64,000 nucleotides of DNA from Halorubrum rutilum. GTDB taxonomy: Archaea > Halobacteriota > Halobacteria > Halobacteriales > Haloferacaceae. A program made the position numbers and the translations under genes. Below, piece by piece: positions 36,063-43,212 of the stretch (position 1 is its first letter; the number at the start of each line of letters is the position of its first letter). Under the pieces are notes generated by a model. The model was not told the DNA's origin. It searched no databases and worked only from the letters and a program-made list of their open reading frames with translations. The stretch lies in the NCBI RefSeq assembly GCF_024494565.1, contig NZ_JANHDN010000002.1:372001-436000 (forward strand), in the 5' to 3' direction.

Positions 36063-36777
36063 AACGGCACCTCGAAAGGTTACACTTCAACGGGAGAACG
36101 TCGCCTATGAGGTCCGATATAGCGACGAGGCAAGCGAGCCACGGATAGACGTGGACATACATGGGGTTCGGGTGGTTCTTCCAGAAAACTCCACCACGGA
36201 CCCCGAGGAGCTTCTCAAGGAGAACGCCGTGTGGGTTCTGGAAAAGAAACGAAAGTACGAGAACTATCGTGAGCAAATCCCTGATCGGGAATTCGAAGAA
36301 GGAGAACGATTTCCGTATCTCGGGGAACAGTACGAGATCGTCGTGGAACAAAGGCCAGCTTCACAGGTAATCGAGAACGAATTTCGGCTGGCAAAGCACC
36401 ACGTTGAACAAACCTCTCTCAAGCGGGCTTTGGAAACCCTTTATCGCCGGAAAGCTCGCGAACTCTTTGAGAACCGGGCCAACCACTTCGCGGATGAGAT
36501 GGGAGTCGAGTACGACAAGATCGAGGTCAGAAATCAACGGACAAAATGGGGATCGTGTTCCACCACAGGTACTCTCGGTTTGAACTGGCGGTTGATGATG
36601 GCTCCATCAGAGGTAATTGACTATATTGTAGTTCACGAACTGGCTCATCTCCAATGGCAAAGTCACACAGACGAGTTTTGGTCTTTGGTTGCTGAATATG
36701 ATCCAGAGTACCGAAAACACGCTTATTGGTTAGAAGAAAACGGAACACAGTTGACCTTCTCTCATCAAGATCTGTAG
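36055..36777 (+). CDS. YgjP-type (DUF45) metallopeptidase in the hsd operon
   Basis: 240 residues whose start overlaps hsdR by 8 bp. The conserved block RTKWGSCSTTG (162-172) and the zincin motif HELAHL (194-199), with a third ligand at His 204 (QSHTDEFW), define the YgjP/DUF45 family related to SprT and M48 peptidases. In bacteria YgjP-like genes often travel with Type I restriction systems, where proteolytic control of HsdR or release from stalled DNA is conceivable but not proven. Overlap and position argue that it belongs to the restriction operon. Confidence 0.9.
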   Translation: MPETAPRKVTLQRENVAYEVRYSDEASEPRIDVDIHGVRVVLPENSTTDPEELLKENAVWVLEKKRKYENYREQIPDREFEEGERFPYLGEQYEIVVEQRPASQVIENEFRLAKHHVEQTSLKRALETLYRRKARELFENRANHFADEMGVEYDKIEVRNQRTKWGSCSTTGTLGLNWRLMMAPSEVIDYIVVHELAHLQWQSHTDEFWSLVAEYDPEYRKHAYWLEENGTQLTFSHQDL

Positions 36778-37179
36778 TGTGTGTATGTTGAACTACTATC
36801 GAGTAAAGAACCTCTGTGGACCCAGTTATATCAGAATAAATACTAAATAGGCGGAGGAATGGGACGGTGCCTGATGAATATGCTCTCAGACTCTACAAAT
36901 TATTCTGATATTTTCAAACTTCTTAGATTAGCGAGGATGGCTTCTAAGCGTCTTTTGTTCGAAGGTGTACAAAACCATTCAGAAGCATAAGAAATCTACT
37001 GACGGGCCTACCAACCCTTTTAAAATCTATTTCTACTGTAAATCACTCTTCTCAATACAGATATAGGGTACAGATAGCGTCGGTGGTGGGTGGTAGATAG
37101 AGATGTGCTATTCGGTCATAAAGCCATTCATTCGGCTCTTAGACCCTGTTTGTCCAAGAGATTTTAACGAGAGAAGGCG

Positions 37180-37265
37180 GCTGTTGCTGACGCTGTTCGT
37201 TGCTGTTGTTGCTGACGCTGTTCGTTGCTGTTGTTGCTGACGCTGTTCGTTGCTGTTGTTGGTTG
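37180..37265 (+). repeat. 25-bp tandem repeats
   Basis: A 22-bp version (37180-37201), two complete 25-bp units (37202-37226, 37227-37251) and a partial unit follow each other. The unit is GCTGTTGTTGCTGACGCTGT plus TCGTT. The complete units are identical. The array is GC-richer than its AT-rich surroundings and has iteron-like regularity, but no replication gene is near. Confidence 0.9.
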
Positions 37266-37551
37266 CGGGGGTTCTCTCGATCAACTAACTTGTACAGTAC
37301 TGGTATCCATATCTGTAGTTATGTAATATATACAGTAAGGGATTGTCATGAGACTACCACGGTACATGATAGCATACTATTCATCGCAAAATGGGACCGA
37401 TATTACAGCAGATATTCTCAAATATATCAAATACTAAGGTATTATTCGAACCTAAATATAGATAATAGTCTTGTATATGTTTATCAATACTACTGAAGGG
37501 GTAGTTGTGACTTGAAGATATTCAAATACTCCACTAAGAGGAGGTAACCCA

Positions 37552-37577
37552 CTCAGAAATTTTCCTGATTTTGACGA
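37552..37577 (+). repeat. 26-bp direct repeat, left copy, before the HEPN cassette
   Basis: CTCAGAAATTTTCCTGATTT with TTGACGA following matches 39104-39129 with a single difference. The two copies enclose the two-gene cassette 37668-39037 in the same orientation. Confidence 0.85.
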
Positions 37578-37667
37578 GCTTTAGGTGCCATATTTTTCTC
37601 TCATTCTTATCTATTGACGGTGAGTAGTTATTTATTCATAGCCTTACTCCATGGCTGATACAAACAT

Positions 37668-38273
37668 ATGACAGAAGAAGAATCTGAAAAAGCAGTTATT
37701 GATTTGGCTATCGGACGAAATCAGATTCGGATTGAAGGTTCAGAATCATTCGTCTCCGACGAGATGGAGACAATTCTGGATACTATTGATCTACGAAAAG
37801 GGGAGCAGAACCCCTCCTCAAGAGGGACAGAGTCAACTGAATTACAAGATTTTGACGATAACTCTGAAGTAGATTCAACAAACGAAGCGGACACGAATAA
37901 GTCCGAGTTATCAGAAATTGCTGAATCACTTGGTGTCGAATTGAGCCGATTAAGAAGGCACTTTTTTATAGAGGATGGGAATATTCATGTTGAGAACCCA
38001 CTAAATATACCCCCGCGCTTTGCGTTACTTGGTTACTGTACAATAGAGAACGAGCGGAAGAACACCACAACTTTCGATAACACAGAGATGAAAGAAAAGT
38101 TGATAAACGGAGAAGGGGTGGAGATCGATGGTTGGGGAGATTTCATATACAATGCCAGAAGGCGTGGTGATATTCGAGACGACCCAAATACAGATCAGTC
38201 TCGAAATAAACCATTCCGGCTTACCCGTGATGGTCGTGAGTCGTTCCTTGACTGGCTGAATGATAATGAATGA
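37668..38273 (+). CDS. Unknown protein paired with the HEPN-like gene
   Basis: 201 residues from the ATG at 37668. The first 60 residues include a short basic/acidic N-terminal domain (VIDLAIGRNQIRIEG). A disordered, Asp/Ser/Asn-rich linker follows, then a C-terminal region with winged-helix character (FLLGYCTIENE-like and FRLTRDGRESFLDWLND). The stop overlaps the next start (ATGA), so the two genes are translationally coupled, as in toxin-antitoxin or two-component defence pairs. I do not recognise the family; a DNA-binding or immunity role is a guess. It is AT-rich. Confidence 0.65.
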   Translation: MTEEESEKAVIDLAIGRNQIRIEGSESFVSDEMETILDTIDLRKGEQNPSSRGTESTELQDFDDNSEVDSTNEADTNKSELSEIAESLGVELSRLRRHFFIEDGNIHVENPLNIPPRFALLGYCTIENERKNTTTFDNTEMKEKLINGEGVEIDGWGDFIYNARRRGDIRDDPNTDQSRNKPFRLTRDGRESFLDWLNDNE

Positions 38274-39037
38274 GAACAATTGAGGATTTCTTCATAGATA
38301 TTGAGGATTTCCATGATGACTTGGAAATTAGGGATACAAAGACAATTCATACTCAAGAATATGAAGATACCGTTCGCGAATTATACGCAGACTGGCAAGC
38401 TGTAAAAGTTAGTCTGAAGCCTCACACATCCGAGAGGGTGATCGAGGAAATAGATACACTATTCACAGACCTTTTAGGTGAATCACGCCGATCAAGCCCG
38501 AGAGTTAGTCAGTCTGCTAATTATTTAGAATCTATTGAAAACATCTATATTGAGGAGATATATCCCGAAATATCTATGCGCGAAATTGAAGCGGGATTTG
38601 TCAATAGCCTTGTTTCGGAATTAGATCAAATTGAGGACGATAAGTATCATACATACATTGAAGAAGCAATTCAATGTATCCAAGTTGGCGCAAATCGTGG
38701 AGCGGTAGTTCTTGGATGGCAAGCGGCAATGTATGGACTCTATTGTAAACTTGAGGAACATAGTGAGCCGATACATGTAGCCTATGAGAAAAAGTTCCAT
38801 ACAAAACCAGACACATCAATAGATGATTTTTGGGATTTTCAAAAATTAAAAGATGAAAATGTACTCATCCTTGCCGAATATATCGGTATCATAGATAAGA
38901 GTTTAAAAGACATGTTAGTTAGATAAAAAGACATACGGAACAAAGCGGCACATCCGGGAATCTATGATGTTGGGCCAAATGGCACTAAGGCCCTACTGGA
39001 GACCGTTCTTCAACTACTTGTGGAACTTGAATTCTGA
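38270..39037 (+). pseudogene. HEPN-like protein interrupted by an in-frame TAA
   Basis: The frame runs 218 codons to a TAA at 38924-38926, then continues in the same frame for 36 sense codons to a TGA at 39035-39037. Those codons encode KDIRNKAAHPGIYDVGP and an amphipathic helix. RNKAAH is a perfect RNxxxH HEPN ribonuclease motif, and the upstream ECIQ-like helix (AIQCIQVGANRGAVVLGWQA) fits the other HEPN helix. The stop falls five codons before the catalytic Arg, so the expressed product would lack the active site. It may be an inactivated abortive-infection or toxin gene, or readthrough could restore activity; a sequencing error is possible. Confidence 0.68.
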
Positions 39038-39600
39038 TATACAGTCAATCCAAGCGGGTTGTCACACCAATTGTACGTTGATCTTATTTTAAGAAGGTAC
39101 CAGCTCAGAAATTTTCATGATTTTGACGATCGTTTTGCCTTTGAGACACGCTCCGCCCTCCCCCCTATATATACCGTTGTGTATTACTTAGGGTGGAAGG
39201 TTCAGTCAAAAACGCGAATCAGCATAATTTCTATTTAAAAGGCAAACCGCTATGGTTAAACCTACAGACCGCGTCTGTAAAAGAGGGAACGAGTTGAGTG
39301 ACGCGTTCATTCTAATTGGTTGTCTCTGATCAGCTGTTTCCGATTAGGCGTAGCTACTTACCAGAATGCGTTGCGGGACACCTAATCGTGAGAACGGGCT
39401 TCCGATCAAATTTGCGGTAGCTGGATTCTCGTTATTAGGATCCCCGCGATCAGTCAGAATAGGTTGGAACGGGGGCCTTCTCGCGAACACATGTACTTAA
39501 AGGCCAACCCTACGGTCAGATCGGAGCTTAATCGAGTACTGCTCCAAATTACAGCCATGAGAGCGAACAGTCTCGACTCAGTCTATCTCCCCGTCTCAAT
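39038..39600. other. Intergenic region with promoters and the right-hand direct repeat
   Basis: 563 bp without a convincing gene. It holds the second copy of the 26-bp repeat (39104-39129) and a strong TATA-like CTATATATACC (about 39167-39177). Two similar AT-rich blocks (around 39232-39256 and 39491-39515, both reading roughly CTTAAAGGC-AACC-CTACGGT) could be duplicated promoters. An inverted repeat CGATTAGG/CCTAATCG with a 35-40 nt loop (about 39350-39400) is also present. A 25-codon frame from ATG 39252 (MVKPTDRVCKRGNELSDAF) cannot be supported. Confidence 0.55.
39104..39129 (+). repeat. 26-bp direct repeat, right copy, after the HEPN cassette
   Basis: CTCAGAAATTTTCATGATTT with TTGACGA following; it differs from 37552-37577 only at the fifteenth base. 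The distance between copies is 1552 bp. Confidence 0.85.
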
Positions 39601-40224
39601 ATGCCATTCGACGAAAACAAACCCGAGCCGATCACCTCGCTTGATACATCGAACGAAACTATGTTTCACCCAAACGAATGTACAGAACCGAGTACATCAT
39701 GGGCTAAAGAGGGCCTTCTCACCAATAGAAACTACCACAAGAGACAAGATGAGTATGCTGATCTCAAATGGCTTGACGCGGGCCGTGGAGATCGTCGAAA
39801 GCGAGGTGATGATGAATCACTAAAGCAGATGATGGATCGAAAAAACCGGTTCGACGCCATTGCGTCTCAATTAGGCTTCACACACTATCAGAAATCTACT
39901 GGTAGAAATCTAAGAAACATTCAGCCTCTGAGAAATATGGGTTGTAAAGATGAGTACACCGCGTTCTGTCTCTGTGTTTTCATCGGTCGATACGGCACAT
40001 ACGCGCGTAGAACACCTGAAAATTCAAAATGGGATCCGGAGGGACCTGATTGTATCTCTGACGGCTCTCGAAAGGTCTACCACCCTACTCGGTCGGCGAA
40101 AAATAATGACGAGCGGTTCGTCGAGTTAGTCGAAAAGATCGGCCTTGATGAAGAGAAGATAGCTGAGGTCATGGGTAGAATGGCTGACAAGCTCCCTCCC
40201 GATCTGACTTGGCACAAGAACTAA
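39601..40224 (+). CDS. Unknown helical island protein
   Basis: 207 residues from the ATG at 39601. The first 60 residues look disordered. The rest is helical and carries RFDAIASQLGFTHYQKSTGRN, a CLCVFIGRYG helix, YHPTRSAKNND and a final IGLDEEKIAEVMGRMADKLP. The alternation of helices is faintly reminiscent of cyclin-like or RNA-polymerase-associated haloarchaeal proteins, but I cannot assign it. Codon use is between that of the backbone and the AT-rich cassette, and the composition is normal for a real protein. The gene is preceded by duplicated AT-rich promoter-like blocks. Confidence 0.6.
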   Translation: MPFDENKPEPITSLDTSNETMFHPNECTEPSTSWAKEGLLTNRNYHKRQDEYADLKWLDAGRGDRRKRGDDESLKQMMDRKNRFDAIASQLGFTHYQKSTGRNLRNIQPLRNMGCKDEYTAFCLCVFIGRYGTYARRTPENSKWDPEGPDCISDGSRKVYHPTRSAKNNDERFVELVEKIGLDEEKIAEVMGRMADKLPPDLTWHKN

Positions 40225-40298
40225 TCTTGCTTTGTCAAATTGATTGAGACACAATTGTAGATATTCGCCAAATCGAAGTATTTCAAATAAGGACTGTT

Positions 40299-40709
40299 TT
40301 AATATTCACCTTGGAATATTTCACGTGGGGTTACCTCTTTCCAATACTCTGTATTCCAAACAATCTCTGCGAAACGATCTGCGAGGTATTCGGCGTCATC
40401 TTTTGAAAGTCCGTGTAATTCTCCACGAGTTTTAGAACAAGTAGATACCCAAGAATCGTGTTGGCGATGTGTCTCAGCAGTACTCCGCCGCTCTTCAGCA
40501 ATTTCCACACCCTCTTCGGTAAGATAGTACCAGTTTCGTCTATCTTCACCAGTAGTACCCATTACGTAGATTGCTTGCCAACCGGGAAGATCATCGTCAT
40601 CAACCACGGCGAGGAAGGGTCTCTGTTCATTTTTCGCTCTCTGGTATTGCTCATTCTTTTCATCCATGTCATTACAAACTGGCACCGAAGCGGGGAAATC
40701 CGGATCCAT
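40299..40709 (-). CDS. Small winged-helix-like protein
   Basis: 136 residues from the ATG at 40709. The centre (GWQAIYVMGTTGEDRRNWYYLTEEGVEIAEER) has the strand-turn-strand-helix pattern of a winged-helix wing, and LSKDDAEYLADRFAEIVW is a C-terminal helix. It may be a small regulator of the island. It follows a 51-codon frame on the same strand with a 6-bp gap (40716-40871), so the two may be co-transcribed. No family is recognised. Confidence 0.55.
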   Translation of the reverse strand: MDPDFPASVPVCNDMDEKNEQYQRAKNEQRPFLAVVDDDDLPGWQAIYVMGTTGEDRRNWYYLTEEGVEIAEERRSTAETHRQHDSWVSTCSKTRGELHGLSKDDAEYLADRFAEIVWNTEYWKEVTPREIFQGEY

Positions 40710-40715
40710 ACAATA

Positions 40716-40871
40716 TCAATTTGTTGTCGGTTCCCTCATAATATTTTTGTCGCTTGTGTCCTTGAGCTGTTCAGCCACGACTGACTCCGTGTCGATGGAC
40801 AGCTCCTTACACGTCTCGTAGAACTCCGCCACAGGGCCGTCAGAAGAGCCGGAGGTGCTGGACGACCCCAT
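40716..40871 (-). CDS. 51-codon frame, probable remnant of a decayed gene
   Basis: From the ATG at 40871: MGSSSTSGSSDGPVAEFYET, then a helical, acidic C-terminus ending IMREPTTN. The sequence just upstream in another frame reads like a Ser/Gly/Glu-rich haloarchaeal linker (GGSAQSSEDSSGEASGSTES) that runs into a stop. A frameshift may therefore have separated an N-terminal linker from this conserved-looking C-terminal part. It lies 6 bp before the 136-residue gene. Confidence 0.35.
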   Translation of the reverse strand: MGSSSTSGSSDGPVAEFYETCKELSIDTESVVAEQLKDTSDKNIMREPTTN

Positions 40872-40981
40872 CACTCTCGGTACTCCCCGAAGCCTCTCCT
40901 GAGCTATCCTCGCTGGACTGAGCCGAACCGCCGTCGTTCTCCCATTAAAATTGGGCCGATTAAGATATTACCCTTAGTTAT

Positions 40982-41239
40982 TTACAGGTTATCTAAGAAT
41001 GGTCTCCGAACCAGTCTACTCACGTCAGGATCATCTCCCTCTATAGCGTCAGAGATGAGTTCCATTTCTTCCTCAGAGAACTCCGCAAATGCGCGGCCGT
41101 TCTCCCGTTCAAGTGCCTTCCAAAGGGTCACTTCAAGAAGCTCTATCTCTATCTCCCGACGCCGTTTGGGAGTTCCACAGCTAACGTATTCTTCGGTGAG
41201 TGCCTCGATCTCTTCGGTGTCAATATTGATCTCTGTCAT
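40982..41239 (-). CDS. Small acidic protein encoded directly after the integrase
   Basis: 85 residues from the ATG at 41239, two bases after the integrase stop, so it is surely in the same transcript. It is highly acidic and helical (MTEINIDTEEIEALTEEYV; FAEFSEEEMELISDAIEGDD) with a short basic patch PKRRREIEIE. Small proteins beside integrases sometimes act as excision factors or regulators, but the strong negative charge argues against simple DNA binding. Unknown family. Confidence 0.65.
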   Translation of the reverse strand: MTEINIDTEEIEALTEEYVSCGTPKRRREIEIELLEVTLWKALERENGRAFAEFSEEEMELISDAIEGDDPDVSRLVRRPFLDNL

Positions 41240-41241
41240 CG

Positions 41242-42348
41242 TTATCCCATCCGGTTCAGCGCGTCGCGTCGGTCTTCTACCGGTGCCTGATCGTATCGCA
41301 TAGTCGTCTGAGCGCTCTTGTGCCTTAGTTGAGCCTGTGCCGCTCCCAAGTCTTCCTCCCGGGCCATGTAGGTCGCCGTCGAGTGGCGGATCGAATAGAA
41401 CGTGCGTCCCTCTGAGGGAATACACGCAGTCTCGCAGACTTGTCGAAACAGACGGTTCAGAGAGTAGTACTGGTACGGATTCCCCGACCGATTGAGCCAC
41501 AGGGAATCCGAATCCAGATACTTGTCGTACTGTTGTCTCTCGGTGAGCCATCTATCGAGTGCGTTCGCAGTACGATCCGTGAGGGAGACGGTCCAATTGT
41601 CGGTGTTCTTGGAAGAGTCCTCTTTGGGAATCCGCAAGAGAGAGTTCCTAACGTCTACCCAATCGACTTTCGCCCGCTTGACCTCTACCGGACGCAAGCC
41701 AGTATCGAGCGCGGTCCAGAACAAGCTCGGGATCTTCCACGAGTTGGCCTGTTTGAACTCGTCGGGACCTACGTCTCTCTTGGGCTTCTCAAAGCGCTGT
41801 GCGAGGTGTATCTTCCATCGGTCGCGCTGTTCAGGTGTGAGGTTGTTGTAGCTCGGAACGCTCCCGTGTTCCAGTACGGCCTCTCTGACGGCACTCCGCT
41901 CTTCGCGGGTGAGGAAGTCCTTGGGATTGGTGTTCCCGGTGTTCGTGGTGAACGTGATTTCTGGTTCCCACTCTTCTCCGTCAAGCGTGTGCGCGCGCCA
42001 GCGGAACAGCATTTTAACCGCTTTCAGGTGGCTTGCCTTGTTCTCCTGAGAGGTATCTCCGTAGGCAAGCTTCCTCATGTAGGCGTCTGCGTGATCGTGT
42101 GTGATCTCGGTAGTATAGCGGTCTTCTTCGTCCCACACGAACCGGTAGAAGGCGTCGAGTCGGTATGCTCGTCCGTTCGCGGTGTCGTAGGCATATCCGT
42201 CTCCGTGGTCGGGATCCTTTCCGATGTTTACCATCCAGCCGATGAGGCGTTCTCGGTGTTCTCGGTAGTCGGTCAACTGACGTTGTGACAGGTATGCTTC
42301 GGACGGTTTTGGGACCACCCGGATACCCGCCTTTTTGACTTGAGACAT
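41242..42348 (-). CDS. Tyrosine recombinase / integrase of the island
   Basis: 368 residues from the ATG at 42348. An N-terminal SAM-like core-binding domain (about 20-125) precedes the catalytic domain. Its residues are visible as TGLRPVEV (Arg 219), a Lys in IPKEDSS (242), YSIRHSTAT (Tyr 318, Arg 321), LRHKS (His 343) and the nucleophile in TMRYD (Tyr 352). The first position of the usual HxxR motif is Tyr here. It recombines the element into the tRNA-His 3' end; the gene lies 56 bp from that tRNA and is transcribed away from it. It is intact, so excision may still be possible. Confidence 0.93.
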   Translation of the reverse strand: MSQVKKAGIRVVPKPSEAYLSQRQLTDYREHRERLIGWMVNIGKDPDHGDGYAYDTANGRAYRLDAFYRFVWDEEDRYTTEITHDHADAYMRKLAYGDTSQENKASHLKAVKMLFRWRAHTLDGEEWEPEITFTTNTGNTNPKDFLTREERSAVREAVLEHGSVPSYNNLTPEQRDRWKIHLAQRFEKPKRDVGPDEFKQANSWKIPSLFWTALDTGLRPVEVKRAKVDWVDVRNSLLRIPKEDSSKNTDNWTVSLTDRTANALDRWLTERQQYDKYLDSDSLWLNRSGNPYQYYSLNRLFRQVCETACIPSEGRTFYSIRHSTATYMAREEDLGAAQAQLRHKSAQTTMRYDQAPVEDRRDALNRMG

Positions 42349-42401
42349 ATGGTTCTCGTTGTGTTGAGAACCGGTGAAAACGCCACACGGCTCCGCCGTG
42401 T

Positions 42402-42445
42402 AGGTCCGGGTGCGAGAATCGAACCCGCGTCTCAGCCTCCACAAG
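42402..42445 (-). repeat. attR within the intact tRNA-His
   Basis: The 44-bp 3' portion of the tRNA gene, from the anticodon loop to one base past the discriminator, is repeated at 27232-27275 with one mismatch. Crossover within it keeps the tRNA functional at the right end of the island. Confidence 0.9.
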
Positions 42446-42477
42446 GCTGAAGGATAGTCCACTACCCTAACCCGGAC
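42404..42477 (-). tRNA. tRNA-His (GTG), with encoded G-1
   Basis: 74 nt on the minus strand. Acceptor TCCGGGT pairs with ACCCGGA. The extra 5' G pairs with discriminator C (the G-1:C73 identity of tRNA-His). D stem GGGT/ATCC, anticodon stem CAGCC/GGCTG with loop TTGTGGA (anticodon GTG), and T arm GCGGG-TTCGATT-CTCGC. CCA is not encoded. It is the integration target of the island at 27232-42445. Confidence 0.95.
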
Positions 42478-42623
42478 ACGCGTCGATACCTACCTCGCTT
42501 CGATAAATAACGGTTACGACTCCCGGACGGGCGTGTGACGCGGTGGCGTCCGGTGATCGTGCAGAGTCGCTTCGGGTCGTCTCGGTTCGTCCCCCGAGCG
42601 AACGAGGTCGACGCACCGCGCCG

Positions 42624-42630
42624 TTTTTAC
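42624..42630 (+). promoter_or_regulatory. TATA-like box before the DUF5814 gene
   Basis: TTTTTAC is centred about 31 bp before the GTG start at 42658 in GC-rich DNA, favouring this GTG over the upstream ATG/GTG candidates. Confidence 0.45.
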
Positions 42631-42657
42631 TGCCCGCCGGCGTACGTCGGCGCACCC

Positions 42658-43113
42658 GTGGCGTTCACCGACAAGATCTACGTGAAGAACCACCGGCAGC
42701 TCGCCTCTCAGCTGGAGACGAACATTCCGAAGGGGGCGTTCGCCGGCGCGACCCTCGACATGCTGTTCACCGGCGACGGCCTCTCGAAGCTCGACTCCAC
42801 GACCCGCGACCGGATCCTCGACTTCGCCGAGGACTTCCTCGACTGCGACTGCCAGGCGAACCCCTACTGCGGCTGCCCGGAGGAGAAGTTCATGCGGTAC
42901 GTGCTGGAGCTCCGGGCCGAGGGGCTCGGCCCGCAGGCGATCGTGGACGTGATGACGGACGACTACATGGTGTACGCGTACACCGGCGACGTGCTCTCGT
43001 TCCTCGACGACGCGGTGCGGAACCTGGAGGCCGTCGAGACCCTCGCCGACGTCGAGGGCAACGAGGAGATGTCCGACCGAGCGCGACGCGCGAAGCGCGA
43101 ACTATCGGGATAA
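42658..43113 (+). CDS. DUF5814-like conserved haloarchaeal protein
   Basis: 151 residues from the GTG at 42658, chosen because sequence of family type begins at AFTDKIYVKNHRQLASQLE and because of the TATA-like box upstream; the frame is open to 42535. It contains a Cys cluster CDCQANPYCGCPEEKF (about residues 62-77), probably metal-binding, followed by helices (RYVLELRAEGLGPQAIVDVM, DYMVYAYTGDVLSFLDD). Related sequence is found attached to haloarchaeal helicases, suggesting a nucleic-acid role, but this is not established. It is the first backbone gene right of the island. Confidence 0.78.
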   Translation: MAFTDKIYVKNHRQLASQLETNIPKGAFAGATLDMLFTGDGLSKLDSTTRDRILDFAEDFLDCDCQANPYCGCPEEKFMRYVLELRAEGLGPQAIVDVMTDDYMVYAYTGDVLSFLDDAVRNLEAVETLADVEGNEEMSDRARRAKRELSG

Positions 43114-43212
43114 GCCGTTTATTGCTGCCGCGGTTCTGCTGGTCTCGTCGATTATTTATAACCCGTCGCCAGCGACTGCGCGACGGACGCCCACAGAGCC
43201 CCAGCCCCTCGC

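Larger units (their letters stand above)
36778..37667. other. AT-rich intergenic region with tandem repeats
   Basis: 890 bp between the restriction operon and the next genes. It contains the 25-bp tandem array (37180-37265), one copy of a 26-bp direct repeat (37552-37577) and scattered TATA-like stretches. A 37-codon frame from the ATG at 36874 (MNMLSDSTNYSDIFKLLRL) has no clear support. A longer frame at 37200-37496 simply reads through the repeats in Leu/Val codons and is not credible. The region may hold promoters, regulatory RNA or decayed genes. Confidence 0.6.
27232..42445. mobile_element. 15.2-kb integrated island in tRNA-His carrying Type I restriction-modification
   Basis: The element is bounded by 44-bp direct repeats derived from tRNA-His, with a tyrosine integrase gene beside the intact tRNA, the classic archaeal layout in which the integrase lies within the element and the tRNA stays functional. 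Its DNA is visibly richer in A+T than the flanks, most of all at 28.5-30.2, 31.7-33.0 and 36.8-41 kb. Cargo: two stand-alone nucleases, hsdM-hsdS-hsdR-YgjP, a HEPN-like cassette and several small unknown genes. No replication or capsid genes are recognised, so it is a defence island rather than an obvious provirus or plasmid. Confidence 0.88.

Noticed and set aside
37180..37265. Possible CRISPR array
   Set aside because: The 25-bp units are directly contiguous with no spacers, and no cas genes are present in the window.
37200..37496. 98-codon open frame in the island's repeat region
   Set aside because: Its start is the tandem repeat itself, its composition (Leu/Val/Tyr/Cys-rich) is unlike neighbouring proteins, and no start signal precedes it.
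36778..37667. Replication origin of the island
   Set aside because: The AT-rich region with repeats is suggestive, but no Orc1/Cdc6 or Rep gene is found in the element or nearby.
39464..39823. 119-codon open frame overlapping the start of the 207-residue gene
   Set aside because: It overlaps the better-supported frame at 39601-40224 in another phase and has low acidity.
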